DNA of 64,000 bases from Flavobacterium sp. NRK F7 (GCF_024054195.1 NZ_JAMXLB010000001.1:3178737-3242736); one strand, 5' to 3'. Shown: positions 28,684 through 37,224, counted from the stretch's first letter. Notes: a model not told the origin generated them from the sequence alone. Numbers and translations: made by a program.

Positions 28684-28905
28684 AAAGGCAGGTCTCCTGG
28701 CTTGCGTCTTGTTATTGACCTTCCCGTTTCAATTTAGAATGCTGATGTAAAAAACTTTCTAAGTTCTAAACTCTAAATTCTAAATTATCCAACAGTGGTA
28801 ATGTAGATAATAACAAGCATAGTAGCTTACAGTTGCGGGTACAGCTTAGGTATTTCACCTAATTCCCTTTTAATGTTGTTTCGACTTTTCTAGACAACAA
28901 CCAAA
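28684..28905 (-). promoter_or_regulatory. Cobalamin (AdoCbl-type) riboswitch
   Basis: On the minus strand, in order: GGGAATTAGGTGAAATACC, then CTGTACCCGCAACTGTAAGC (the conserved core with the B12-box-facing junction) and finally GCAAGCCAGGAGACCTGCC (B12 box, about 28687-28707). A non-conserved helix (AATTTAGAAT/ATTCTAAATT) is inserted between the last two parts. The aptamer represses btuB when adenosylcobalamin is plentiful. Confidence 0.94.
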
Positions 28906-28914
28906 ATTCGCGTG

Positions 28915-28922
28915 CAAATGTA
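28915..28922 (-). promoter_or_regulatory. -7 promoter element (TACATTTG) for riboswitch transcript
   Basis: Minus-strand TACATTTG matches TAnnTTTG and ends about 10 bp before the first conserved riboswitch helix, where transcription should start. No convincing -33 element. Confidence 0.5.
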
Positions 28923-28999
28923 GGTATTTTTTAACTATTTCCTAAATAAGAAATCAAAATCAATCTTTCTTTTTTATTTATACCAAAGAAAATTGTTTT

Positions 29000-29107
29000 T
29001 TACTTCTTTTTTCTCATTTTTCTAATCAAAAGGACAACTCCAACAATTACATGAAAAGCAATAATGGTATATACGGCTGCCATAAATTCTCTTGAATCTG
29101 TATTCAT
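29000..29107 (-). CDS. 35-residue single-pass membrane peptide in cobalamin operon
   Basis: A short frame of 35 residues, starting MNTDSREFMAAVY, with one hydrophobic segment (about residues 10-28) and a basic C-terminus (RKMRKKK). Its ATG follows the cobC stop codon after one base (TAA-A-ATG), so it is almost certainly translated by coupling. The positive-inside pattern predicts N-out/C-in topology. No family recognised; it might be an accessory peptide of the membrane enzyme CobS or of a transporter. Confidence 0.55.
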   Translation of the reverse strand: MNTDSREFMAAVYTIIAFHVIVGVVLLIRKMRKKK

Positions 29108-29108
29108 T

Positions 29109-29639
29109 TTATCTCAATATTATTTTAAAAACTGCACCAAAGTTACACTTATTTTGAAAAGCATCTTGTAACGGTAAATTTTGTTGGTAACATAAAAAAC
29201 TTCGAATCACACCCGCATGGGTAATAATAATGGCTTTTTTAATATCTTTTCTCTTTAAGTCTTCTATAAAAGAAAGCACTCTTTTGTATAGTAAAACAAA
29301 TGACTCTCCATTAGGCACTTGAACTGAAACAAAGTCTTCCATCCAATGATTAAGTGGTTCTTTAGGTATTTCATCCCAAGAGTGTAATTCCCAATCTCCA
29401 AAATGCATTTCCATGAGACGAGCATCTATTTGAAAATTACCATTTGAAAGAAAATCAGCTAATTGGGTACATCTTTTTAACGGACTTGAAAAAATAGGAA
29501 TTTTATCTTGTAAAGGAAGTTTTTGTTTTATCTTTTCAAACTCTTGCAAATAAGGCTCTCGTAAAGCTACATCGGCTTGCCCATAACAAATTCCTTTTTC
29601 ACAGACAGTTTCTGTATGTCTAACTAAATAAATCTCCAT
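29109..29639 (-). CDS. cobC: Alpha-ribazole phosphatase (histidine phosphatase)
   Basis: A 176-residue histidine phosphatase. Phospho-acceptor His lies in YLVRHTET, and GICYGQADVAL is typical of CobC; IFSSPLKRCTQLA and the C-terminal THAGVIR complete the site. Removes the 5'-phosphate from alpha-ribazole phosphate (or adenosylcobalamin phosphate) in nucleotide-loop assembly. Start overlaps cobS by 16 bp. Confidence 0.9.
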   Translation of the reverse strand: MEIYLVRHTETVCEKGICYGQADVALREPYLQEFEKIKQKLPLQDKIPIFSSPLKRCTQLADFLSNGNFQIDARLMEMHFGDWELHSWDEIPKEPLNHWMEDFVSVQVPNGESFVLLYKRVLSFIEDLKRKDIKKAIIITHAGVIRSFLCYQQNLPLQDAFQNKCNFGAVFKIILR

Positions 29640-30406
29640 ATTACTAATAACGAAATATAAAAAACCACTTCACATACTTGTTGGGTAGCACCTAAACAAT
29701 CTCCTGTATAACCACCAATCCACTTTTTAAAATAGCGTGCTAAATGTCCTCTAAAAGTGAATACAGGTAAAAGAATAAAAACTATCTTATAATTTATAGA
29801 CACCCAATACACTAAAGGAAGTAAACCCCAAAAAGCCGAACCGACTACTTCTTTCCAAGTAAAGGCTTTGGCAATAGGTTTGCTTTTACTTAGTTCATCT
29901 TCCCGAACATAGTCGTGTGTAAAGATAATCGTAGCCGCAGCCCATCGACTCATGGCGTGAGCAGCAATAAAAAGAAACAGAATACGAATTAGATTGGTTT
30001 GAGAAGTCAGCACCTCTACAAGCGCAACATATTTTAAAAGCAATAAAAGTAGTATTCCAATGGCACCATAAGCACCAATAGCACTATCTTTCATTATCTT
30101 TAATATTTTTTCTTTGGTCCAACCACCACCAAAACCATCACATACATCAGCAAAACCGTCTTCATGAAAGGCTCCTGTTACCAAAATACCAGCTATCATA
30201 CTTAAGATAACCGATATAGAAACTGACACGATTTGGGAAAACCCATAAAATACAAATCCGGAAATAGTACCAACTATCCATCCAATTAAAGGAAAATAAC
30301 GTGTGGCTTTGTTTAAATAATCAGGATTGTGCGTTATATTTTTAGGACAAGGAATTCTAGTATAAAACATAACTGCTGTAAAAAATATAGCGATTTCTTT
30401 TTTCAT
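29624..30406 (-). CDS. cobS: Adenosylcobinamide-GDP ribazoletransferase
   Basis: A 260-residue integral-membrane CobS. It has an N-terminal FYTRIPCP motif, acidic catalytic motif FHEDGFADVCDGFGGG, about six to seven hydrophobic segments, and C-terminal GYTGDCLGATQQ. Joins alpha-ribazole to adenosylcobinamide-GDP. Overlaps cobC. Confidence 0.95.
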   Translation of the reverse strand: MKKEIAIFFTAVMFYTRIPCPKNITHNPDYLNKATRYFPLIGWIVGTISGFVFYGFSQIVSVSISVILSMIAGILVTGAFHEDGFADVCDGFGGGWTKEKILKIMKDSAIGAYGAIGILLLLLLKYVALVEVLTSQTNLIRILFLFIAAHAMSRWAAATIIFTHDYVREDELSKSKPIAKAFTWKEVVGSAFWGLLPLVYWVSINYKIVFILLPVFTFRGHLARYFKKWIGGYTGDCLGATQQVCEVVFYISLLVIWRFI

Positions 30407-30419
30407 TTAAATGTCTAAA

Positions 30420-32096
30420 TTATTTATTACTTACTCCTGCACTTTCAAAACTAGCCATTTCATTTAAGAAGGCTACTGCGGATTGGATGATTGGGTAAGC
30501 TACGGCACAACCACTACCCTCACCCAATCGCATTTGTAGCTGCAAAATAGGAGTTACTTGTAAATATTCTAATAATACTTTGTGTGCTTTTTCTTCTGAA
30601 CAATGACAAAAAATAGCGTTCTCTTTAATAGCTGGGTTCATTTTAAAAGCAATTAAATAGGCTACACTAGAAATAAATCCGTCTACTAAGACGAGCATTT
30701 TGTTGTGATAGGCTTGCAACATACCACCCGCCATTTGCAAGATTTCAAAACCACCAAAATAAGTGATAATCGCCTCTAAATCAGTTGTTCCTTTATAGTT
30801 TTGAATGGCTTTTGAAAGAATAGCCAACTTACTCTTTAGTTTTTCATTAGCTACTCCTGTTCCTTGGCCAACACAGGCATCAATTGGAAAAGGCGTTAGC
30901 ATTGCCATCAATATTGAAGCTGTTGAAGTATTACCAATACCCATTTCCCCAAAACCAATACAATTAGAACCATTTGTGTGGATTTGGTTCACCACCTCAG
31001 CGCCTCTTTGAAAACACCAATCTTTTTCTTTAGGACTCATGGCTGCCGTGTGTAAAAAGGACTGAGTGCCTTTTGCAATTTTTTTATTTACTAGTTTTGT
31101 ATTTGTAGGAAAGTCATAATTTACCCCTGCATCTACAATTTCCAAAGCGATATTATGTTGGTTACAAAAAACATTAATTGCGGCACCACCTTCTAAGAAA
31201 TTCGCAATCATTTGTCGGGTTACTTCTTGCGGATATGCACTAACTCCATGATTGGCAATCCCGTGATCCGCTGCAAAGACTACAATGTGCGGTTCAATTA
31301 TTTGAGGTGTATCAGTTTCAAAGACTAGTCCTATTTGTAAGGCCAGTTTTTCTAAAAGACCTAATGCTCCTTCTGGTTTGGTTTTCTGATCTATTTTGTA
31401 TTGCAATTGGTTTTTTAGCGCTTCCTTTGACGATGTGACAACGGTATTCTTAACTCCATTTGTTTGGGGTATAGGTTTGCTATCCTTAATGTGTATTACA
31501 TTGGCAACCCTACTTTTATCTTTCCAGTGCAATTGTTGGAGCATGGGTTGTTTCCCATAATCGGTAGCGGGTTTACCAATACAAAAATACCCTAATGGCT
31601 CGATATGTTCTGGTATATTCAATAAGGTTTTGAAATCATAATAATTTAGAATAGAAACCCAACCCATAGAATAACCTTGTTCCGTTAGGGATAACCAGAT
31701 ATTTTGAGCGGCACATACTGCACTAAACTTAATTGCCTCATTACTTCCTACTGTTCCAATGGTAAAAGCGTTTAAGACCGAACGATCGTAAGCTATCACC
31801 ATTCCAACAGGAGCTTCCTCAATAGCTTCTAATTTTAGGTTAAGATAGGCTTCTTTTTGAGCTTTGGTATCTGTTGCTTCAGCCGCTTTTTCATGGTATG
31901 CTAGAAACAAGGCTTTGATTTGCTTTTTAATTTCAGCTGTTTTGATGATATAATAGCGCGTTGCATCGGTTAACCCAACAGAAGGAGCATGATGTCCTGC
32001 TTCAATTGCTTGGTCAAGTACTTCCTCAGGAACGGCATCTCTAGTAAAATGACGGGTATCTCTTCTTGATGTTATAATGTCATATAAATCTCTCAT
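30420..32096 (-). CDS. cobT: BluB-CobT fusion: DMB synthase + DMB phosphoribosyltransferase
   Basis: About 558 residues with two enzymes in one chain. The first 215 residues are a nitroreductase-fold BluB: DIITSRRDTRHFTRDAVP, APSVGLTDATRYY, WVSILNYYDF, GYFCIGKP. It makes 5,6-dimethylbenzimidazole from FMNH2. After a linker (about 216-245), residues about 250-550 are CobT: VVFAADHGIANHGVSAYP, FLEGGAAINVFC, GEMGIGNTSTASIL, catalytic GEGSGCAVAYPI. It activates the base to alpha-ribazole phosphate. The fusion would channel DMB. The ATG at 32096 (MRDLYDII) is preferred; upstream in-frame sequence lies inside a repeat. Confidence 0.92.
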   Translation of the reverse strand: MRDLYDIITSRRDTRHFTRDAVPEEVLDQAIEAGHHAPSVGLTDATRYYIIKTAEIKKQIKALFLAYHEKAAEATDTKAQKEAYLNLKLEAIEEAPVGMVIAYDRSVLNAFTIGTVGSNEAIKFSAVCAAQNIWLSLTEQGYSMGWVSILNYYDFKTLLNIPEHIEPLGYFCIGKPATDYGKQPMLQQLHWKDKSRVANVIHIKDSKPIPQTNGVKNTVVTSSKEALKNQLQYKIDQKTKPEGALGLLEKLALQIGLVFETDTPQIIEPHIVVFAADHGIANHGVSAYPQEVTRQMIANFLEGGAAINVFCNQHNIALEIVDAGVNYDFPTNTKLVNKKIAKGTQSFLHTAAMSPKEKDWCFQRGAEVVNQIHTNGSNCIGFGEMGIGNTSTASILMAMLTPFPIDACVGQGTGVANEKLKSKLAILSKAIQNYKGTTDLEAIITYFGGFEILQMAGGMLQAYHNKMLVLVDGFISSVAYLIAFKMNPAIKENAIFCHCSEEKAHKVLLEYLQVTPILQLQMRLGEGSGCAVAYPIIQSAVAFLNEMASFESAGVSNK

Positions 32097-32127
32097 TACT
32101 GCTTTTAAAATCTTGTTATGGGTTCTC

Positions 32128-32169
32128 GATACATTTTTTATTTCATTTCTTTCAATAAAAAACACTCGA
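32128..32169. repeat. 42-bp direct repeat, copy 1
   Basis: A 42-bp sequence starting GATACATTTTTTATTTC and ending AAACACTCGA recurs without a mismatch at 32229-32270, both in the gap between the PP-loop gene and bluB-cobT. The outer parts (TTCTCGATACA, CACTCGAACTGACG) resemble dispersed intergenic elements common in flavobacteria. Confidence 0.85.
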
Positions 32170-32228
32170 ACTGACGAGGAATTAACTCTCTATTTTTAAT
32201 ACATAGTAATCTTTGTTTCAATTGTTCT

Positions 32229-32270
32229 GATACATTTTTTATTTCATTTCTTTCAATAAAAAACACTCGA
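32229..32270. repeat. 42-bp direct repeat, copy 2
   Basis: Exact second copy of the 42-bp element, offset by 101 bp, in the 214-bp space between the PP-loop gene and bluB-cobT. The rest of that space shows no other gene. Confidence 0.85.
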
Positions 32271-32310
32271 ATTGATGAAAAATCACGATTGTAATTTATC
32301 ATATCTAATG

Positions 32311-32955
32311 TTAGTCATTCCAAACTATAAAACAATACTTTTCATAGGTTTTCACTTTAAAACTAGGTAATTGAATTTTATTTTCAAATAAAGGACAATC
32401 GATTACTAAGGTATGAAACTCCCCATTTTCTCCACATGGATCAATCCCGTTTTGTTGTAATTCCAAAGCTAATTCTTTGGTAAGTATCTTTCCTAAATAC
32501 TCTTCTCCCATTTGTAAATTACAAGAAACAATTAGTGTTTCAATCCCGTTATCTATCATTTCATCTACTAAAAGAATCCTCTCTTGTTGCCACAAAGGTA
32601 AAAACGCTTTTATGTTGGCCGCAGCACACACCTTTTCTTCCCATTCTCGATGTGGTTCCAAATCAATGTCACCAAAAACGACTCCTTCAATAGCATATTT
32701 CTCTTTTATTTGATGTAAAGTAGCAATATAATTTTCTTCGTACTGTGACCATGAGGCTGGCACCGCCACTAAAGGCAAATGCATTTGAGCAGCCTGTTGT
32801 TCTAAAATAGCTAACGGTATACCATGCGAGCGTGATACTTTACCGTTTTCATTCATCATATTGAGGAGCGCTGTAGGTTGTAATCCTTGTTGCACTGCTT
32901 TCATTAAAGCATAGCAACTGTCTTTACCTCCACTCCACGAACTTAAAACTTTCAT
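32311..32955 (-). CDS. PP-loop ATPase, diphthamide-synthetase-like (COG2102 type)
   Basis: A 214-residue N-type ATP pyrophosphatase. P-loop SSWSGGKDSCYALMKA at the N-terminus, GVVFGDIDLEPHREWEEKV, and the C-terminal NGIDPCGENGEFHTLVID are hallmarks of the Dph6/MJ0570 family, which ligates ammonia to a carboxylate. Diphthamide is absent from bacteria. Members of this family are repeatedly found in corrinoid gene clusters, and here it lies between cobU and bluB-cobT. I infer an amidation or related step in corrinoid salvage; not proven. Confidence 0.85.
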   Translation of the reverse strand: MKVLSSWSGGKDSCYALMKAVQQGLQPTALLNMMNENGKVSRSHGIPLAILEQQAAQMHLPLVAVPASWSQYEENYIATLHQIKEKYAIEGVVFGDIDLEPHREWEEKVCAAANIKAFLPLWQQERILLVDEMIDNGIETLIVSCNLQMGEEYLGKILTKELALELQQNGIDPCGENGEFHTLVIDCPLFENKIQLPSFKVKTYEKYCFIVWND

Positions 32956-32960
32956 GTATT

Positions 32961-33467
32961 TTATTTTATTGGCACTGGAATTCCAGAAACCATTAAGACT
33001 ACTTTATCTGCTTTTTTTGCTAAATACTGATTCATCCAACCTTGTAACTCGGTGAATTTTCTTCCTATGTGTGTAGCAGCATGCACTCCCATTCCGATTT
33101 CATTCGTAATAATAATGACCGTGATATCTTTTTGTTTCAAGATGAGCTCAATTTCTTTTTTAGCTAGTTCTAGACAAGCCTCTACATCATTTTTAGTATC
33201 GACAAAGAAATTGGTTAACCAAAGTGTGACACAATCGATTAGAGCTACTTTTTCAGAAAAATCTATTTCGCTTAAGTGTTTCTCTTTTTCAATGTTAATC
33301 CAATGTTCGTCTCTGTCTTTTTGATGACGATCTATTCTTTTTTGAAAATCACCGTCCCAATTTCTAGCGGTAGCTACATACATTGGATTTTCAGATAAAG
33401 ATAAGGCAAGGTTTTGTCCGTATCCGCTTTTTCCAGAACGTTCCCCTCCTGTTATTAAGTATATCAT
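32961..33467 (-). CDS. cobU: Adenosylcobinamide kinase / guanylyltransferase
   Basis: A 168-residue CobU. Walker A GGERSGKSGYGQ, PMYVATARNWDGDF, RIDRHQKDRDEHW (GMP-accepting His region), LIDCVTLWLTNFF and ITNEIGMGVHA are present. Phosphorylates and guanylylates adenosylcobinamide. It leads the minus-strand cob series; no riboswitch is seen upstream (33468-33565 is AT-rich with ATTAGTGA repeats). Confidence 0.95.
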   Translation of the reverse strand: MIYLITGGERSGKSGYGQNLALSLSENPMYVATARNWDGDFQKRIDRHQKDRDEHWINIEKEKHLSEIDFSEKVALIDCVTLWLTNFFVDTKNDVEACLELAKKEIELILKQKDITVIIITNEIGMGVHAATHIGRKFTELQGWMNQYLAKKADKVVLMVSGIPVPIK

Positions 33468-33565
33468 TTTAGTAATTAGTGATTAGTAGTTAATAATTAG
33501 TGACTAGTTGTTTCAGTTGTTGTGTTTTATATTATTTAGTAGGACTCGTAATTCATAATTTCTAA

Positions 33566-33928
33566 TTAATAGGGACAGTGTCTGCATCCATTACCACAGC
33601 AAGTACCTCTTTTGAGGTGAAACCATTTGGTAAACACATATTTTCCATTTTCCAGATAGTAGTCAATATCTTCCACTAAATGCGTGGTTTTGGGCAAGTC
33701 TTTTGCCTTATTGGTTTTACTATTTTCAGGAGTTATGGTAGCTACATATTCGTTTATTTTTGTAATAGTTGCTTGTTTCAAACAATTGGGACACAAACAG
33801 TCGGAATGATTGTCTAGAGAAAAAATAGGCGGTAAATCATTACACCAGCATTTGATTGTTTCTGATAAATTGCCACAATCAAAAGCAGTTTGGCATTGTG
33901 CACATGTTTTTTCTCTTACGGTATTCAT
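33566..33928 (-). CDS. Cysteine-rich CWC / DUF5522 two-domain protein
   Basis: A 120-residue protein with two cysteine modules. Residues about 8-50 form a Cys-rich CWC unit (CAQCQTAFDCG, CWCNDLPP, CLCPNCL). Residues about 85-120 form a DUF5522-type end (YVFTKWFHLKRGTCCGNGCRHCPY). Thirteen cysteines suggest metal binding. These are normally separate small proteins, so this is a natural fusion. Function unknown. Confidence 0.82.
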   Translation of the reverse strand: MNTVREKTCAQCQTAFDCGNLSETIKCWCNDLPPIFSLDNHSDCLCPNCLKQATITKINEYVATITPENSKTNKAKDLPKTTHLVEDIDYYLENGKYVFTKWFHLKRGTCCGNGCRHCPY

Positions 33929-33982
33929 GTCGTAAAGATAGTGTTTCTAAATTTTAATAAAATGGAAGCGTAGAATTTTTCA

Positions 33983-33990
33983 TACATTTG
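33983..33990 (+). promoter_or_regulatory. -7 promoter element (TACATTTG) before btuF
   Basis: TAnnTTTG match 19 bp before the btuF ATG; supports the ATG at 34009 over an in-frame TTG that overlaps this motif. Confidence 0.5.
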
Positions 33991-34008
33991 TGCAAACAAA
34001 AAAACCAC

Positions 34009-35145
34009 ATGAAATTCGCTTATAGACTTCTATTGTTACTTCCTTTTTTGCTATTGGGTTGTAAAGAAACTACTAAAAAAACATCTGTTGTTAGCCAAGC
34101 TCCTAAAAATGAAATTCAATATGCTAGTGGTTTAGCCATTTACAAATACGAAGGCTATAGTGTGGTAAAAGTTTTGAATCCTTGGCCAAAAGCCGAAAAA
34201 GCCTTTACCTATATTTTAAAACAGCCAAACAGTGTAGTGCCAGATAGTCTACAGGTATTTACAACGGTTACAGTTCCCTTACAAAAATTAGTCGTTACAT
34301 CCACTACGATTATTCCGTTTTTAGAAATGTTAGACAGTGAAACGAAACTTATTGGATTTCCGCATACCGATTATATTTCGTCAACAAAAACTAGAGCTTT
34401 AATTGACAGTGGCAAAGTAAGAGATGTGGGACAGAATGAAAGTTTAAATATTGAATTACTTTTTGATATGCAACCTGATGCCATCGTAACCTTTGGAGTA
34501 GACAACACCAATCCTATGGTTGATAAACTGACTTCTAACGGTTTAAAAGTATTCTTTCAAGGCGATTGGATGGAGCAATCTCCATTAGGTAAAGCCGAGT
34601 GGATTAAGTTTTATGCAGCCCTATTAGGAAAAGAAAAAGAAGGCGACGCTATCTTTAACTCCATTGCAAATAATTACAAACAAACCCTTACCCTAGTAAA
34701 AGACTTGGCTGCCGAACAAAAAGTATTGTATGGATCGTTGTACAAAGACCAATGGTTTGTAGCCAGAGGAAATAGTTGGATTGCTCAGTTTCTACAAGAT
34801 GCTAAAGCCGATTATTTATGGAAAGACTTAGCCGGTATGGGAAGTGAACCCTTAAGTTTTGAAAGTGTATTTGATACGGCAGCACATGCCGATGTGTGGA
34901 TTACCAATGGAGCGATTATGAGTTTGGATCAACTTTTAGAAGAGAATCATCATTATGCCAAGTTTGATGCTTTTCAGAAAAAAAATGTATATTCCTTTGA
35001 AAGTCAAAAAGGAGCTACTGGAGGCACAATTTATTATGAGACTGCACCTAGCCGACCCGATTTAGTTTTAAAAGATTATATTAAAATTTTTCATCCTACG
35101 GTTTTACCCGATTATACCTTTACCTTTGCCAAAAAATTAGACTAA
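34009..35145 (+). CDS. btuF: Cobalamin/iron-siderophore ABC substrate-binding lipoprotein
   Basis: A 378-residue lipoprotein (lipobox Cys 18, FLLLGC) of the helical-backbone binding-protein family: LVVTSTTIIPFLEMLD, IGFPHTDYISST, PDAIVTFG, WIKFYAALLGKE. Context next to cob genes and a BtuC-type permease argues for corrinoid uptake. btuC begins one base after its stop codon. Confidence 0.87.
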   Translation: MKFAYRLLLLLPFLLLGCKETTKKTSVVSQAPKNEIQYASGLAIYKYEGYSVVKVLNPWPKAEKAFTYILKQPNSVVPDSLQVFTTVTVPLQKLVVTSTTIIPFLEMLDSETKLIGFPHTDYISSTKTRALIDSGKVRDVGQNESLNIELLFDMQPDAIVTFGVDNTNPMVDKLTSNGLKVFFQGDWMEQSPLGKAEWIKFYAALLGKEKEGDAIFNSIANNYKQTLTLVKDLAAEQKVLYGSLYKDQWFVARGNSWIAQFLQDAKADYLWKDLAGMGSEPLSFESVFDTAAHADVWITNGAIMSLDQLLEENHHYAKFDAFQKKNVYSFESQKGATGGTIYYETAPSRPDLVLKDYIKIFHPTVLPDYTFTFAKKLD

Positions 35146-35146
35146 A

Positions 35147-36169
35147 GTGACCAAGAAGTTTACCATATTATTGATTTGTTTAGTACTGGTTTTAGTATTT
35201 TTAACCCTATTGAATATCAGTTTAGGTTCGATTAAGATCCCTTTTAAAGAAGTAGCCCAAGCGTTGATGGGTAATGCTACTTCAAAAACTTCGTGGGATT
35301 ATATTATAGTAAACTTTCGATTACCCAAAGCGATCACCGCTATTTTAGTGGGTATTGCCTTATCCATTAGTGGCTTATTGATGCAAACATTATTTCGAAA
35401 TCCTTTAGCAGGACCTTATGTTTTAGGGTTGAGTTCGGGAGCCAGTTTGGGTGTAGCTATGGTAGTTTTAGGAGCGGGTATTTTACCTTTAGGGCTTTCC
35501 AAAGTATTTACCTCATCATTAGGATTAGTATTGGCTTCTGGAATAGGCAGTTCTTTAGTATTACTGGCTGTGTTATTAGTTTCAGAACGGTTAAAAGACA
35601 CCATGTCTATTTTGATTGTAGGCTTAATGTTTGGAAGTATAACTAGCGCTATCGTTTCGGTACTTTCCTATTTTACCACAGCCGAGCAATTACAGAAATA
35701 CACTTTTTGGCAGATGGGCAGTTTGGGCAATTTGAGTTGGTCCAACGTTAGTTTTTTAGCCATTATAACCTGTATTGGGATAAGCCTTAGTTTTTTAGTC
35801 ATCAAACCTTTGGATGCCTTATTATTAGGAGAACGTTATGCGAGCAGTTTAGGCGTTAATTTTAAGCGCACCCGGTATATCATTTTATTTGCTACGAGTA
35901 TTTTAGCTGGTAGCATAACAGCTTTTGTGGGTCCAATAGCCTTTATTGGGTTAGCGGTACCTCATATGGCCAAGTTGTTGTTTCAAACCAGCAATCATTT
36001 TATCTTGTTTTGGAGCACCTCTTTATTAGGAGCCATCGTGTTATTGTTTTGTGATATAGTAGCCCAATTACCTGGAAATGATATTACCTTACCCATCAAT
36101 GCCATTACTTCCATTATAGGAGCCCCCATAGTGGTTTGGCTTTTGGTACGCAAAAAAAGAATTGGGTAA
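35147..36169 (+). CDS. btuC: FecCD/BtuC family ABC permease
   Basis: A 340-residue permease with about ten transmembrane helices. Seen: RLPKAITAILVGIALSISG, LMQTLFRNPLAGPYVLGLSSGASLG, and VGPIAFIGLAVPHMAKLL. GTG start at 35147, one base after btuF. No ATPase gene follows directly; the closest matching one is at 52436, across the accessory region. Confidence 0.9.
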   Translation: MTKKFTILLICLVLVLVFLTLLNISLGSIKIPFKEVAQALMGNATSKTSWDYIIVNFRLPKAITAILVGIALSISGLLMQTLFRNPLAGPYVLGLSSGASLGVAMVVLGAGILPLGLSKVFTSSLGLVLASGIGSSLVLLAVLLVSERLKDTMSILIVGLMFGSITSAIVSVLSYFTTAEQLQKYTFWQMGSLGNLSWSNVSFLAIITCIGISLSFLVIKPLDALLLGERYASSLGVNFKRTRYIILFATSILAGSITAFVGPIAFIGLAVPHMAKLLFQTSNHFILFWSTSLLGAIVLLFCDIVAQLPGNDITLPINAITSIIGAPIVVWLLVRKKRIG

Positions 36170-36392
36170 CCCCTCTTTATATTCCTTTTTTTAGTTTTCA
36201 TTTCGCTAACTTTACTCCGTTATTCACACGACATAATGTACTGTTACTGTACACTTACCCAGCATTTTTATTGCACTTATACTCACTATATAGTTACTAT
36301 AACCTTACCATATACTAGCTATATACTTATCATATATTTAATATACATTTATAATAAATATTTAGTATCTTAGACTTTTAAGCGACTTTATT

Positions 36393-37124
36393 ATGGCAAA
36401 AGGAAAAGGCATTGTACAATTAACAGGAACCTTACAAGGATTAACATTTTATCTTTTAGATGGCAAATAAGTGGTGCGTACTGCGGGAGGCGGTTTTAAT
36501 GGAGAAGCCATAAAGACCAAAGCCTCTATGGTGCGTGTGCGAGAGAACAGTTCGGAATTTAAAGAATGTATGCAAGCGGTGGCTACTTTTAAGCAAATGC
36601 TCCAACCCTATTTACAGCTTTTAAAAGATGGTAAGTTACATCAGCGGTTGGTGCGCGTGTTTACTCAATTGAAAGCTTTTGATCCTATTTCAGTAAGAGG
36701 GCAACGCACTATTGCGAAAGGTTTAACTACAGCTATTGGTCGCGATTTATTGCGTGGTTATGTACTTACCCAAAACGGTTCTTTACAAAGTTTGTTGCAA
36801 CAAGCCTATACTTTTGATGAGCATATTGGGTTCCAGGTACCTCATTTCAACGCTACTCCTTTATTTATGGGTACAGTAGCCAGCCAAATGGAATTGGTTT
36901 TACGCTATGTTTTAGTTGATGCAAATGGGGAATTTTCGTTTGTACAAAGTGAAAAAGTAGTACTAGAGCGTAGTTTTTCAGGAGAAATAGAGATAGCTGT
37001 ACCAGTACTACCCGATTACGATTCATGTATTGTTGTAGCTATTGGGCGCTTTTTTCAAGAAATAAATGGTAGTTTTTATACGATATCGAAAGGTGTTATG
37101 GAAGTTGTTGAGGTTACGGGTTAG
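36393..37124 (+). pseudogene. Conserved hypothetical gene interrupted by in-frame TAA
   Basis: From ATG 36393 the frame reads MAKGKGIVQLTGTLQGLTFY-LLDGK, meets TAA at 36468-36470, then continues in the same frame from 36471 with VVRTAGGGFNGEAIKTKASM for 218 codons. I recognise the joined N-terminus as that of a conserved Bacteroidota hypothetical family in which this stretch is continuous. The simplest explanation is a CAA-to-TAA point mutation. Alternatively, translation restarts at the GTG at 36471 or the stop is read through. The 223 bp upstream (36170-36392) is AT-rich and low complexity with no gene. Confidence 0.7.
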
Positions 37125-37224
37125 TTGATGGTTGATGGTGTTTGGTTTTATTTTTAAAACAAAAGCTTTTTTTAAAATATATAAGTAAATAATAGTATTT
37201 TTGAAAGTATATAAGCCACACAAA

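Noticed and set aside
36170..36392. A gene or RNA in the AT-rich gap after btuC
   Set aside because: Only short frames and TA-rich low-complexity sequence; nothing supports a product.
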